From NCBI GenBank assembly GCA_036346225.1, contig JARFIW010000500.1:2852001-2916000 (forward strand): DNA of 64,000 bases, written 5' to 3'. Shown here in pieces: positions 46,500 to 58,599 of the stretch. Within the stretch, counting starts at the first letter, position 1, and every line of letters begins with the position of its first letter. The notes beneath the pieces were generated by a model, which was given only the letters and a program-made list of their open reading frames with translations, was not told the origin of the DNA and searched no databases. This DNA is from Platerodrilus igneus. Lineage: Eukaryota; Arthropoda; Insecta; Coleoptera; Lycidae. Made by a program: the position numbers and the translations under genes.

Positions 46500-49400
46500 T
46501 TCATCATCATCATTGGGTCTTCGGTCCTGAAACTGGTTAGACGCGTACCATCATTGTTTCCTATTCTGATCTAGGTCTACATCCGCCTCTTTTTTCCTAT
46601 CTCTGCTTGTCATATATCCCATACTATTCCCCAAAAATGCCTTAGAACGTATTTTGCCCTTCTATTTCTCATATTTTTTTCCCAAAGATATTCTTGTTCC
46701 CTTACTGTTTCTATAACCTATTTGTTATTACCTTTGTCTGTCCATCCTCAAACATCTGAAGCACGGCATTTCAAAGGCCGCTACTGTTCTTCTGTCTGCT
46801 TTTCAGACTGCTCGTATTTCGTAGGCATATTGTCTGTGCTGTGCTCCACACATACGCTTTCAACAACTTTTTGTTCTATGTTTGTTGTCTTTCATCATAG
46901 GCGTCGTTCTTTCTTGTTAGATGCAGTTCGGTCACCATCTATTGTTTTACAATTATATACCCTATTTCTCCGACATTCAGTGGTTGCGAAGGGAGGTAAG
47001 CAGCCTGTGGCTGCCAAGTTCCCCCAGCACTTGAACTGATTTAATATTTTTTCCAATATGTCTATTCGCACAGTCAGCATTAGTTGCAGATATTTCACAA
47101 CAAACAACTAGTTGTTTATAATAATTATCAGATTTGTCTGCGTTTATTTTTTCGTCATTGGGTTTCCCGTCTCAAAACTGGTTGGACATGTACCTGCACT
47201 TATTTCTTTTCTAAACTAACCTACATGGTTCCCTGAAATTCTCACACAGCAATACAGCTCGGTTCCCCTTATATTGTTTTCTAATATTATGCCCTATTTC
47301 ACAGAGATTTATTGAAGGGGGTTAAGCAACCTGTGGCTGCCAAGATCCCTCAACACTTAGACATTTGCCGAAATAATAATTTTCCAGTAAATGCTTTCAC
47401 GTAATTACCATAATTCGAGAATATTGCCCATCCAATGCTTGTAGTTGCTTATAATAAATATCATGTTTCTTCTATTGTTTTCTAATATTATGCCCTTTTT
47501 CACTGAGATTTATTGAAGGGGGTTAAGCAACCTGTGGCTGCCAAGATCCCCCAACACTTAGACATTTGCCGAAATAATAGTTTTCCAGTAAATGCTTTCA
47601 CGCAATTACCATTATTCAAGAATATTGCCCCTCCAATGCTTGTAGTTGCTTATAATAAATATCATGTTTAAGTGCAGCTACTTTCTTCGTCATTAATTTA
47701 TACATCTTGGGACTGGTTGGATGCGTACCTCCATTGATTTCTCTTCTGAGCTAGCCTACACATTTCCCTGAAACTCCTGCAGCCTACATCTTTCACTACC
47801 TGTGTGCAGTAGTCTAACCTAGGTCTACCTCTTCTTCTCTTTTTTCCTATCTCTGCTTCTAGTATATTCGATACTATTCTTTCATGCCGTAGTATGTGGC
47901 CTATCATCCTATCTCTCCTATTTTTTACCGTTTTCCACATATTTCTTTCTTCCCCTACCATTTTTAGTACCTCTTCGTTCTTAACTTTGTCCATGATATC
48001 TTCATCATACGTCTGTAGCACCACATTTCAAAGGCTTCTACCTTTTTCTTGTCCGCTTCTCCCACTGTCCAGGCTTCACAGCCATACAGTGCTGTGCTCC
48101 ACACATATGTTTTGAGCAATCTTTTCCTTGTTTCTATGTTTGTGGTCTTTGAGCACAGTAGTTGCTTTTTCTTGTTAAATGTAGCACGACCTTGTGCTAA
48201 TCTTTGTTTTATATCTTTTGTGCTTTTCCCATCTTGCGTTATTTGGCTTCCTAGGTAGCAGAAATCCTTAACCTCTTGTAAGTTCGTGTTAAATACTTGT
48301 ATTCTTGTTTTTGATTTATTTTTCCCTCCTTTGCATACTAGTACTTTAGTTTGACTTTTGTGTATTTTCATACCGTATCTCTCTGTTAGAACCGTTTCCA
48401 TTTCATTGAGAGCAGCTTCTAACTCTTCCTTGCTAGATGCTAATACCGCTATATCATCTGCAAATCTAAGCATATCAATTTTTTGTCCCTGCATAGTAAT
48501 TCCAAATGTCTTCCTGCATTTGACAGTATTCATTGCCTCCTCAATGTACAAGTTAAAAATTAGTGGGGATAGGGAACATCCCTGTCTTACCCCTTTCCTG
48601 ATGTTTACTTCTCTACGTTCCTGCTCTAATTCTATTACTCCTGTTTGCTCTTTGTATAAGCTATGTACTATCCGTCTATCCCTATAACTCATTCCAATCT
48701 TTTGAGTATTTCGAACATTTTTTCCATTTTACATTGTGAAATGCTTTTCCAGATCTACAAACCCTATATACACGCTTTCCCCTTTTTCTATTGTTTTCTC
48801 CATTATCACCCTCAGAGCTAAGATAGCCTCCCGTGTTCCCCTGTTTCGCCTAAACCCAAATTGGTCTTTTCTTAGTATTTCTTCAGCCCATTTTTCCATT
48901 CGTCTTTGTACAATTCTAGTTAATATTTTTGATACGTGTGCTGTCAAGCTTATTGTTCGAAAATTTTCACATCTATCTGCGCCTTTCTTTTTGGTATAGT
49001 TACTATGATGTTATGTTTGAAATCTTTGGGTATCTCGCCTGTCTCATACATATAGCTTACAAGTTGGAAGAGACGTTCTGTTACTGCTTGGCCAGCGGCT
49101 TTTAGAGTCTCCGCTTGCACCTTATCTGAACCCGGCGCCTTACCATTTTTCAGACACTATAATGCTAATTCAAACTCATATCTAAGTATAGGATATCCCA
49201 AGTCATCATTTTCAATGTCTGATTCCTTTTCTAATGCAGTTAGTTCTTCTCCTGCATATAAATTCCCTATATATTCTTGCCATCTACCCACTTTCTCTAC
49301 ATTTTCTATAATGACATTTCCTCCCGTGTCCCTTATATTTTTGCTATACGGTTCTCTATCCCTAAAATTGATTCTAATTAGTTTGTATGCTTCATCTGTC

Positions 49401-49563
49401 TTTCCTACTTCCATCTTAGTTTGTACCTCTTTGCACTTTTCATCAATCCATTGTTCTTTAGCTTTTCTGCATTTTCGAATAATTTCCCATTTTATGGATT
49501 TGTATCTCTGTTTTCCTGTTTCGTCTGATTTATTTTTGTATTTTCGTCTTTTTTCTATTAAAT
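46500..49563 (-). mobile_element. RTE-like LINE, 5' truncated, unit 2
   Basis: Duplicate of 33141-36200. The palm and thumb are open in one frame of 242 residues (48692 to 47964) with RQGCSLSPLIFNLYIEEAM, MLRFADDIAVLASSKEEL and CYLGSQITQDGKSTKD. The C-terminal domain follows in another frame (48024-47698). The linker at 49594-49157 is open for 145 residues. A stop near 48670 and the truncated 5' end mean it cannot be active. Confidence 0.85.
47277..47672 (-). repeat. Two tandem LINE 3' UTR units, unit 2
   Basis: The duplicate of 33921-34316, with the same phrases about 200 bp apart. Confidence 0.8.
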
Positions 49564-50860
49564 TCAGTAAATAATATTTGTTATAATAAATCACAAATGA
49601 GTCCAGCTAGGTATAGGAACAGTATACATATGAAAAATATCAAATTTCAGCAGCTTTCTGAATTTCAAATAAAATACAAGGTGTTCTATTCAAAAAACCA
49701 AACATTTAACAATTTTTTTAATTATGTGTGGAACAGTTGTGCCTGTAGGATTTGAATACGGGATGCTAAACCTTTGGGTCTTAACTAACCCCAACCCTAG
49801 TTGGAGTTTCTTAAAGTTTGAAGTCTCGTTTCCATAATAAAAAAATGGAAAAAATGAAATAATCAAACTATGACAGATAAATATATGACGGTATTAAGAA
49901 AGATTAATCAAAAATAAATATAGAATAAAAAACTGACATTCGTACACTAGTTCACTCGAAGGTACTACTTTGGCCAAGGAGCGAGTTTTTTTTCCTGGAA
50001 AGTTTGAATTTTGCCGAACCCTTGCAAGGTAGGAATGTTTGACGTGCGAGACAATACACACGGGACCTACATTTTCAAGCGTATCATGTCAGTATTCTGA
50101 CATTAGGTACAGGGTGTTTCATTTAAATTAACAAAGTTACTACTACATTTTAATAGAATTGGCGATGCTGCATAGTTGAAAATATTTTAATTAGAGAGAA
50201 CATATTCGCTAACATAAGTAGCCAAAAATTCAAAGTCCTGTGTTAAGTAACTCTCCATAAACGTCTAAAAGGCTAGCCACTGTGAATCATCCTGTATATC
50301 TAAATCCGAAGTACCATAAGGGTCTACTCTTAGACCCTTGTTCTTTTTAATTTTTATAAACGATCTAGATTCAATTTTAACCTGTGAAATATTAATATTT
50401 GCAGCTGATGTTAAACTATTTCTGTCTGTTTGACCATCTGTAATAAACTACAAGCCAACTTAAATCTTATCACTGAATGGTGCAATAATAATAATAATTT
50501 GGCTTAAACCTTTCTAAATACAACATTGATATTTAGAAAATTAAATCAATAGTGTTCACTTATACAGTTGGATCCATTCCATTTGATTCTGAATTGTTGT
50601 TCAATAATATTCTGCATATAGTCGCTTCGTCTAATAAAATGATTGGTTATATACTAGGCAATTGTAGAACTGTTCTCTAACGTACATACACCTAAACTAC
50701 TATATTATGCACTGGTGAGATTCACACTGAAATATTGCCTTGTAGTATGGTTTCCATACCATGAGCGTTTTGGAAAGTACTCACGGTGGATTTTTAAAAT
50801 ACTTATGGTTTTAAAAAGTAATTGCTATTCAGCTAGACAATCAAATTGGTTGTCCAAATA

Positions 50861-52147
50861 CTACATCACTCAATAAGTCCGTAGGATGATACATAGATGG
50901 CGTTGCTATGTAATAATCCATATGATTTGTAGGAAGTACTAACCTTAAAAAGATATCTGTCAAAATTTCATGACAATCCGACGATTAGTTTACAAGTTAC
51001 AGAGGTTCAAGTGACGATACTTTTGAGTTTTTCAAAAAAATGAATTCCAAGCAATTTCGCGTGTTGATTTATCATTGCTTTTTGATGGGTAAAAATACCA
51101 TCGCAGCCAAAGCATGGCTTGATAAGTGTTATTCGGGCTCTGCTCCATCGAGACAAACGGTGGAGAAGTGGTTTGCTGATTTTAAACGTGGCCGTACAGA
51201 CACTGACGATGCTGAACGCTCTGGAAGGCCAATTGAGGTGGTTACACCGGAAAACATCAAAAAAGTCCACCGAATCGTTTTGGAAAACAGAAAAGTGAAA
51301 TTGCGTGAGATAGCTGACACCTTGAAGATATCAGAATGCAGTGTGCACACTATTTTGCATGAACATTTGTCCATGAGAAAGCTGTTCTCAAAGTGGGTGC
51401 CGCGTTTGCTCACAGTGGACCAAAACAACAACGTGTCGATGATTCTGAGAGCTGTTTGGAGCTGTTCAACCGGAATAAAAGGACTTTTGCGTCGGTATGT
51501 GACAATGGATGAAACATGGATCCACCACCACACTCCAAAGTCTAATCGGCAGTCAGCTGAGTGGACTGCAGCCGGAGAACCACGTCCAAAGCGACCAAAA
51601 TCGCAAAAGTCGGCTGGTAAGGTTTTGGCGTCTGTATTTTGGGATGCGCACGGAATTTTGTACATCGACTATCTTGAGAAAGGAAGAAGAATCAACAGCG
51701 AATACTACATGGCATTATTAGTGCGTTTGAAGGAAGAAATTGCCAAAAAACGGCCACACATGAAGAAGAAGAAAATTCTCTTTTACCAAGACAATGCACC
51801 GTGTCACAAGTCGATCGCAACGATGGCCAAATTGCACCAATTTGGCTTCGAATTGCTTCCGCACCCACCGTATTCTCCAGATTTGGCCCCCAGCGACTAC
51901 TACCTGTTCGCAGACCTGAAAAAATGCTCGCCGGAAAAAATTTGGCTCGGATGAAGAGGTGATCGCTGAAACTGAAGCTTATTTTGAGGCCAAAGACGAA
52001 TTGTTTTACAAAAAGGTATCGAAATGCTAGAACGGCGTTGGACTGATTGTATCACTCTTGAAGGAATGTATGTTGATGAATAAAATCGAATTTCGCCAAA
52101 AAAATGTGTTTTTCTTAGTTATCCTACGGACTTATTGAGTGATGTGT
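50861..52147 (+). mobile_element. Mariner transposon, unit 2
   Basis: The same 1287-bp element in the second duplication unit, with the same inverted repeats and flanking TA (50859-50860, 52148-52149). Confidence 0.95.
51040..52083 (+). pseudogene. Mariner transposase, nearly intact, unit 2
   Basis: Open from the methionine at 51040 to 51954 (304 residues). All three catalytic Asp of the DD34D type are in frame: MDETWIHHH, FYQDNAPCHKS and PPYSPDLAPSDYYLF. A block at 51425-51480 reads NNNVSMILRAVWSC where unit 1 reads a different frame (QQRVDDSESCLELF, closer to the usual mariner pattern), so two compensating indels are likely. The frame is lost at the homopolymers near 51920 and 51935, and at 52015, so the last 45 or so residues (to the stop at 52081) are out of frame. 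Confidence 0.92.
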
Positions 52148-52699
52148 TATGTGGTTCCAAATTAATTTTCATATATCATGAAACTGTAGTTGAGTAAATC
52201 ATACCTTCTACAACAATTCCACCAGAACAAATTTGTTGCTATAAGTGCATATAACTGTAATGTGTTCGTTATTTAATAGGTTTAGTAATAGTCATGATAT
52301 TTTTTGATAAGTTAAACTGTATAACTAAAATAATTACGTTCAGCCAGGATCACGGACTTGACTAGAAATAGCTTTGCTTAAGGTATCATTTAAGTTTTGA
52401 TTATATTTAAAATATACATATGGATGCAGGCAATCTATAATAGATTGATCCAAATAGATCGTTTTCATAAAACATAATTGTTGGCATGCATCATACTAAT
52501 ATTGTTATATTCTGTTATTTCTTTTTGCTTTCAATATGTATTATGTTTGCTCCATAATAGGCTGTTGCTCTTGGAACAATAAAGATTATTATTAGATTAC
52601 TATTATTAACTTAAAATTGTAATTATTATATTACAAAATTATTGTTATCATATGAAACAAAGTTAATATAACATGTATTTAACAAAACTTATTTTTTAG

Positions 52700-53546
52700 G
52701 TTACGTAAATGCAACTGGAATACATTTGACCCATCTTTACTTCAAGGTGGAGTGTCAGTGATTCGTGAACTGCACGTATATGGAAATGTAGTACCTGTTC
52801 ATGATTTTGATTTTAAAAAACACCAACATAAAGGATATGGTGTAATTCTTATGGAACGAGCAGAACAAATTGCATTAAAAGAGCATTTTTCAGATAAAAT
52901 TTCTGTAATATCTGGTGTGGGAACAAGAAACTACTATCGTAAATTAGGTTATGAATTGGAAGGTACATATATGGTAAAGAGTTTAAAAAAAGGACAGTAT
53001 ATTGGTGCTCTAGAGTATTATGATAAGCAGAATTACAAACCTGTAGAGAAAGTGAAATATATAAAAGTACCTTCACATATTTTAAATGACAAAGAATTGT
53101 TTAAGCAGTGGAAAGAGGAACATGGAACTAAGACATCTGTTAACGGAGAAGAGAAAGTGAAATATATACCTCTACCTCCACAAATTTTAAATGACAAAGA
53201 ATTTTTTAAACAGTTGAGAAAAGAGCAAGGAACTAACGTATTTAGTTATGACAAACAACTTTTAAAAGAAACAAATGTTGGTGTTTTAGACTCTTCTAAT
53301 AAGCATGATCACCCACCTACAGAATATGTAACCGTAAATTCAGAGACGTTTACTCAAGAAGAATATATTAAACAGTGTATTAAAGGGTTCGCAGATAAAC
53401 TAATAAAGGAAGATGAAATTACACCTTCAGACACACCTGAAAAGACTATCCAACGTGCACTGGAAGAGGTACTAGGAGAAGGACTATATTCAGAAGATAA
53501 AATGATTAAAGAACTTTGTGGTTCTGGCAAAAAAGGAGTAAATTAA
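52700..53546 (+). CDS. ELP3: ELP3 terminal exon, unit 2 copy: GNAT domain plus long C-terminal extension
   Basis: The acceptor ttttttag ends at 52699; one base completes the Arg codon begun at 22948-22949, then 281 codons run to the stop at 53544. The first part is the GNAT acetyltransferase domain: [12 protein letters not shown], the acetyl-CoA loop HQHKGYG, and [14 protein letters not shown] with the conserved tyrosines. ELP3 proteins normally end just after the YMVK-LK block, here at about 52991. This exon continues for about 184 more codons, rich in Lys and Glu, with two 35-residue units (53046-53150, 53151-53255; 19 of 35 identical) and perhaps a diverged third from 53319. The extension is in one exon with no stop. 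I know of no function for it. Confidence 0.9.
53046..53255 (+). repeat. ELP3: 105-bp coding tandem repeat in the ELP3 extension
   Basis: Two 35-codon units begin with EKVKYI and share P, ILNDKE, FKQ, E and GT at the same places. The unit 1 copy of the exon carries the same pair (at about 39674-39883). Confidence 0.9.
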
Positions 53547-53593
53547 ATATTCTAAATGTATATTTGCATATATTATTTTTGTATTTAAAAAAT

Positions 53594-53599
53594 AATAAA
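53594..53599 (+). promoter_or_regulatory. ELP3: Polyadenylation signal AATAAA, ELP3 unit 2
   Basis: The first AATAAA after the stop codon, 48 bp downstream, in AT-rich sequence. It is the likely 3' end of the ELP3 transcript if unit 2 is used. Confidence 0.6.
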
Positions 53600-54474
53600 T
53601 GGCCTTCATTGCTTTTATAGCAAAAATAATGCTTGTGATGTATTCGTTTTTAGGTTTAATGCGTTAGTTAATAGTAATACTGAAAACACTAAGTTCATAC
53701 TATCTATCCAGTTGCATATAGATCACACATTGTGTAGTGTATTTTATAAATTAATCTCTAGAAGTATTTTCATGTTAAGATTTTAATAATGCATCGATTT
53801 TTTAAAGAATTCAGAAGGCTTTTAAACATTAGTTTTTATTGGTTCCGATTTAGAAAGGTTCGGAAACCTTAATTTTTGTTAGTGAGATTTAGCAATAGAT
53901 ATTTTGTAATATAATAACATTGTAAGGTTGTTTGCAAAAAACCTTACCTAATAACAGATTTATAGACTAAATTATACAGCAGATAAGTATCTGGCAAATA
54001 TCCAAAATGACAACAGTATAAAAAATACAAAGATTGAAATACTTACATGAAGGATTGATCATAATACGAGTACAGCTAAGCTTCCGTTTGGTATTGATCA
54101 CTGGCAACAGCACAGAATTACCTGCAGGTGTATTTATATTAGATTGTATGGATGGATCGCATTTAAATTTGCTGCAAAATCTAAGTACCTCGCCCTTAAG
54201 TTTGCATAAAGAAAATAGCATTTCTGCATACCTAGATACGGTTTTTGAAAGGGCACTCTGAAATTCAATGTTTAACGGAACTAACCCCTTGGCAAGAAAA
54301 AATAAATCTGAATTTGAATCTCGTTCGTAACCAATTTTTGAATATATGTTGTAATATTACAATATTCACAACTGCTGCAGATTACCTACCTTTTTTTATT
54401 TAGCATTGGAAAATCGGTCACGGATGAAAATCTAACATGAAAACTGGCTGTTTGATGACAAGACTCATTAAAAG

Positions 54475-54862
54475 GAGTTATTTTCCTGCCGAAAGGTAAC
54501 AGAAGCATATAAAGCATGCTAGCTTTCTTTGTTGTGGAGCGATGATAATTGATTCCAAAATTAAAGCATTTCTTTTCTTGCCAAAGGATATCAGATTATA
54601 ATCCTCCTCCTAAAGGAGAACTTGGTCAATTGCAAAACCATCTGAAGGAGTTCTTTTCCTACTAAAAGCTGTCAAGAGCGTATAATGGATATTAGTTTTC
54701 TTTCTTGTAGAGCAATGGCGATCGATGGTAAATCCATCTAAAAATATTTTTTACTGCCAAAATGTATTGGGAACGTATAAGAAATTCTCGTTTTCTTTAT
54801 ATAGGTTGATGGTAATCAATTGGAAACCATTTAAAGGATTTCTTTTCGCCTATAAATTGTTT
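54475..54862. repeat. Degenerate 90-bp tandem repeat, unit 2
   Basis: The duplicate of 41101-41480, with the same unit order. Confidence 0.65.
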
Positions 54863-55609
54863 ATGAATTAGCGAGGAGGTCAAAAAGCAACAATTTCTAA
54901 GCGTCCAACATTGTGGACGCATTATTTTATGTTAAGAACGACTCTCACCATCCATCATAGCATGGAAAATTAAAAGCGTTTTTCAAACTTGAGGGGTTAT
55001 AAATAAAAAAAACAAAAACTTTTACAACAGATGAAATAAATAAATTTATTACTGTGGTTCTGAATCAGTATTTCCTAACAAATGTATGTAATCTTAACTT
55101 GTGAGAATAATGTATGTTTATAGCTATTTTTAAATTGTTACGGACTACGTTAATTATATGAATTACGAGTGCTTGTCCCAGACAGAAATTATACCAGATA
55201 AAGACTAGTCATTTCACAGAATTTGGTTTTGCCTTATTAGTCTAGTTATCGATACAAAAACAGCTTTACAATAACCAGTAATCTTTATAAAATAAAAAAT
55301 ACTGGAATCTACCTGCATCGCATGTTTGTGATCTAGTTTCTTCTTAAATTACTAGAAGGGAAAATGCACCACATAGCAAGTGGATACCAAGAAATTTTAT
55401 GACCCTGGAAAAGCAAATTGTGACAATTAAAAATTACCAAATTCAGAACTATATACTGGTCACTGCTTCCAGAAGTGTTCAGCCGCAACTCTAGTGATTG
55501 ATAGAGAAGATAACATCTTTAAAGAGGTATGATGGCTGGAAATTAAGAACATGCCAAAACAAATAAGTTTATTGACAATAACATATCCTGACAGTGTGTG
55601 CGAATTTTG

Positions 55610-55998
55610 ATCGACACACAATGATAGGATGTTGGAATTGACTATAATAGTTAAAGTGACTTTCTTTACAGACAAGTATACAAGATCCCGGGTTCGAATC
55701 CTGACACGGTCCACTTGAAACATGTTAGGCAAGCATTTTTCACAAAAAGAAACCCTCATTCGGATGAAAGGAAAAATGGTCTCGTGTGTGTGTGTTGTTA
55801 TGCACGTTAAAGATCCCTACCTTGCTTGGAACAATAAGGTTTCAACAAAATGCAAAATTTCCCGGTAAAAAAACTCGCTTCCTGGCCAATGTAATGCCTT
55901 TGGGTGGAGCATTAGAAAATCAAATTGCAACCTTGTTGCAAGCACCTAGGATATTCAAAATAACAAATTAACATAAGGAATGACGGCTTTCTATTGAT
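55610..55998 (+). mobile_element. tRNA-derived SINE, unit 2
   Basis: The duplicate of 42230-42620, with the B box at 55691-55701. Confidence 0.6.
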
Positions 55999-57888
55999 GT
56001 CTTTGAAATAAACTTTTATTTTACACAAACATGATTGAAGTTATGTAACTTGAATAGCTATTCTAGAAGAGTTTTGGAGAGCTATATGTTAATAATTTTT
56101 CTGTTTTGATCATAACTAAAGCAAGGCTACGATATACAATGACTAAAATAGTTTCCTTTACGTATGTCTGTTTTGTTAAGTATACTATATTAAATTTTAT
56201 GTGCTAGTTATTGCATTGTTACAAATATTGTTTATTACCGAAAATATAATAATACCACAAATTCGAGTTTAATTTTATTAAACATAAAAGCATATTGCAT
56301 ATTATATTATTATTTCAAGATGAGAGACCACAAAATTATTACAGAATGATAATCGTGAAATTGTAGTAATTAGACATCCATCCCCTTTTACTGAATTACT
56401 GCTAAATATAAGAAAGAAATAATGAATCCTGGATTTTACTTCATGCATATTTTTTAATTATTTTGAATTTGAGGCGCCTTCCTAAAATTATTAAAACCAA
56501 TAAAAGGCTATACCCACATCAAAATCTTCTATCTTCCACCAGTCCATCATGCATTTTCTGCATGGAGAATGCATTTTTGCTAGTATTTGCAATCTATTCT
56601 TCCAAACACTTCATCCCATATTAATTATGCATGATGGTCATTGTATTTTTGGTATTTGCAATTACTTGATATTAATTCAATTGGGTTAAATTGACAGTGA
56701 TACGAAAGGAGCTTTGAAACTCTATGGACACTATGCTGTAATTTCATTGAGTTGGTATATGTTTAGTTAGACATTGTCCTTTACGAATGCTCTCTTTTGT
56801 GGTGAAAAAGATGTTATGTCAACACAAATAATTAATTAGCTTCTCTTTGTTCGAGGTGTTAGGAAACTTTGCCATTAAGCATTATCTAGCATTATGACTT
56901 GGACTGCTTAAATTTGGTAGGAATTGTTCCCGGAACTATTTTATAAAACTCTATGTTCATATCTCTTCTTTTTGTGAAGTTGAAGAAAATAAACAGGATG
57001 TATCAGGTATAAAACCACCTTTATTGCCTTGTCCAACACAAATATAAAACAAGAAATGGTAAGTATATGAAGCCAAGTGACAAATTACATATTTCAGCTG
57101 TAACAAGCTCCCTTTAGAGTGCTTTTGCAACTACATGAAGTTTTGGAAATATAAAACCTATAATAGGTATTTAGTGTGAAATTTAGTTTCATAATATTAA
57201 TATTATGTTTGGAATGCATCTTTTAAATTTTCCGTTTCACTGCATTTTTATAAAATCATTGACATCGCAAAATTTGCTTTTTGTTTGATTACATTTTCTG
57301 CCCGATGAATTTAGTTAATTTCCTTTTCTAGCTTACAAGCCCACTTTCTTAAACATAGTTAAAGTCCTAATGCTAACACCACATGCTTCAGAAGTTTGTT
57401 GAAGAAATGTTTCATTAATTATATTTACTGCATTTCATGTATACCTTTTTTGTACCTACCTTACATTTCCAAACATAATTAAAGCATTTTATTACACAAT
57501 CATTCAAAATAAGCCATAATGTTTAAAATTACTTGGTGGGTTAAGGACCTGAGGTGAATTATTTCTAAACATTTTGAATAACTAAAAGAAAAAGTCGATA
57601 TGGAGTAGGTGTTGTGTTATTATGTGATGGTTATTTACCTCCATGCGTTTAACCAATCTTTTTAGGTTGGAAAAACTTTGTATTTATAATAAATTAATTG
57701 AAAATCATACAAATAAACAATAATAAAGCAAGGATCATCTAATACAAAACTGGAGTTCACAGAAAATTTGAGATTATATGAATACTAATAATTAGATATA
57801 CATCTTTAAATTGCTCTATATTATATTCAGTAGACGTACGTCTCTCTATCCATCTTATTCTAGCATGGAGTAGTTACACACATAGAAG
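55999..57888. other. Downstream sequence, nothing firm, unit 2
   Basis: The duplicate of 42621-44505, again without a recognised gene. Confidence 0.4.
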
Positions 57889-58599
57889 AAAGACACAAAA
57901 GTTTAGCATAATTTCTGGTAATGTATCGCCATGAATCATACGCCAACTTACTCAGTCCCAACTATACCATTCATTATTGCTTTTCGTACATATGCAAGAA
58001 TAGAAAATTGTGCATTCTACATCTTTAAAAAAGCAATATTTATAAAACCACTATGTAAATTTTAATTTTAGACCAAATAAAAATTAACAATTACCATCAT
58101 ACGATTGAGCCAAGGATACAAGAAACCTCACAGAAAGGAATAAAAAAATTGTAAGATTTACTGCTGATCGTACTATTTTGAACCTAAAGAGTAAGCCAAG
58201 TTCTTGCTTTGAATCAAAAATTATTTATAAGTTCTAGCATGCTGTAATTTGTTTTATGTGTAATACGTAATGAAACGTTATAATTTTGTTACATAAATGT
58301 GCATTAATTGTTTTGTCTTAAAATTATAAAACATGCGGTAGAGTAGCAAAAAGATCATTTGCCACCTAGACATGCCGTCTATGTACCCCGCTTACCTCAG
58401 TTAATTCCTCTTCAGAAATATCATCAATAGTACGAATGGAATAGAGTATTACTGGTACTTTCTGGCTTTGTAGGATGCTCATGTACTGTCTAGCTTAAAA
58501 TGTTCCTGTATAAAATATAAAAAATATAAATATAAAAATATAAAAAAAAAAAATATAAAAATATAAAAAAACTCCCTTTCTTGTCACAGTCACAAACTT
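57889..58599. other. Unique intergenic sequence with an A/T simple repeat
   Basis: Unique sequence follows the duplication. At 58510-58570 is a taaaaatataaa simple repeat, which may be the tail or target of the adjacent retroelement. No gene was recognised. Confidence 0.5.

Larger units (their letters stand above)
44629..50294. mobile_element. 5.6-kb DNA element with long terminal inverted repeats, unit 2
   Basis: The duplicate of 31282-36922, with the same ends and flanking TA. It holds the same transposase relic and nested LINE. Confidence 0.7.
50302..52610 (+). pseudogene. LINE 3' half with nested mariner, unit 2
   Basis: Duplicate of 36930-39230 with the same FAAD substitution and the same mariner insertion (50861-52147). 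Confidence 0.7.
44517..57888 (+). repeat. Tandem segmental duplication, unit 2
   Basis: Collinear with unit 1 over 13372 bp. Its right edge continues into unique sequence (catagaag then aaagacac). Homopolymers are generally one base longer than in unit 1 and the ORFs are correspondingly longer: the ELP3 exon is open throughout, the LINE RT has a 242-residue open frame and the mariner ORF is open for 304 residues. Confidence 0.95.

Noticed and set aside
31170..57888. Two separate ELP3 genes
   Set aside because: Only the terminal exon is repeated; upstream exons occur once, so this is partial duplication or artefact.
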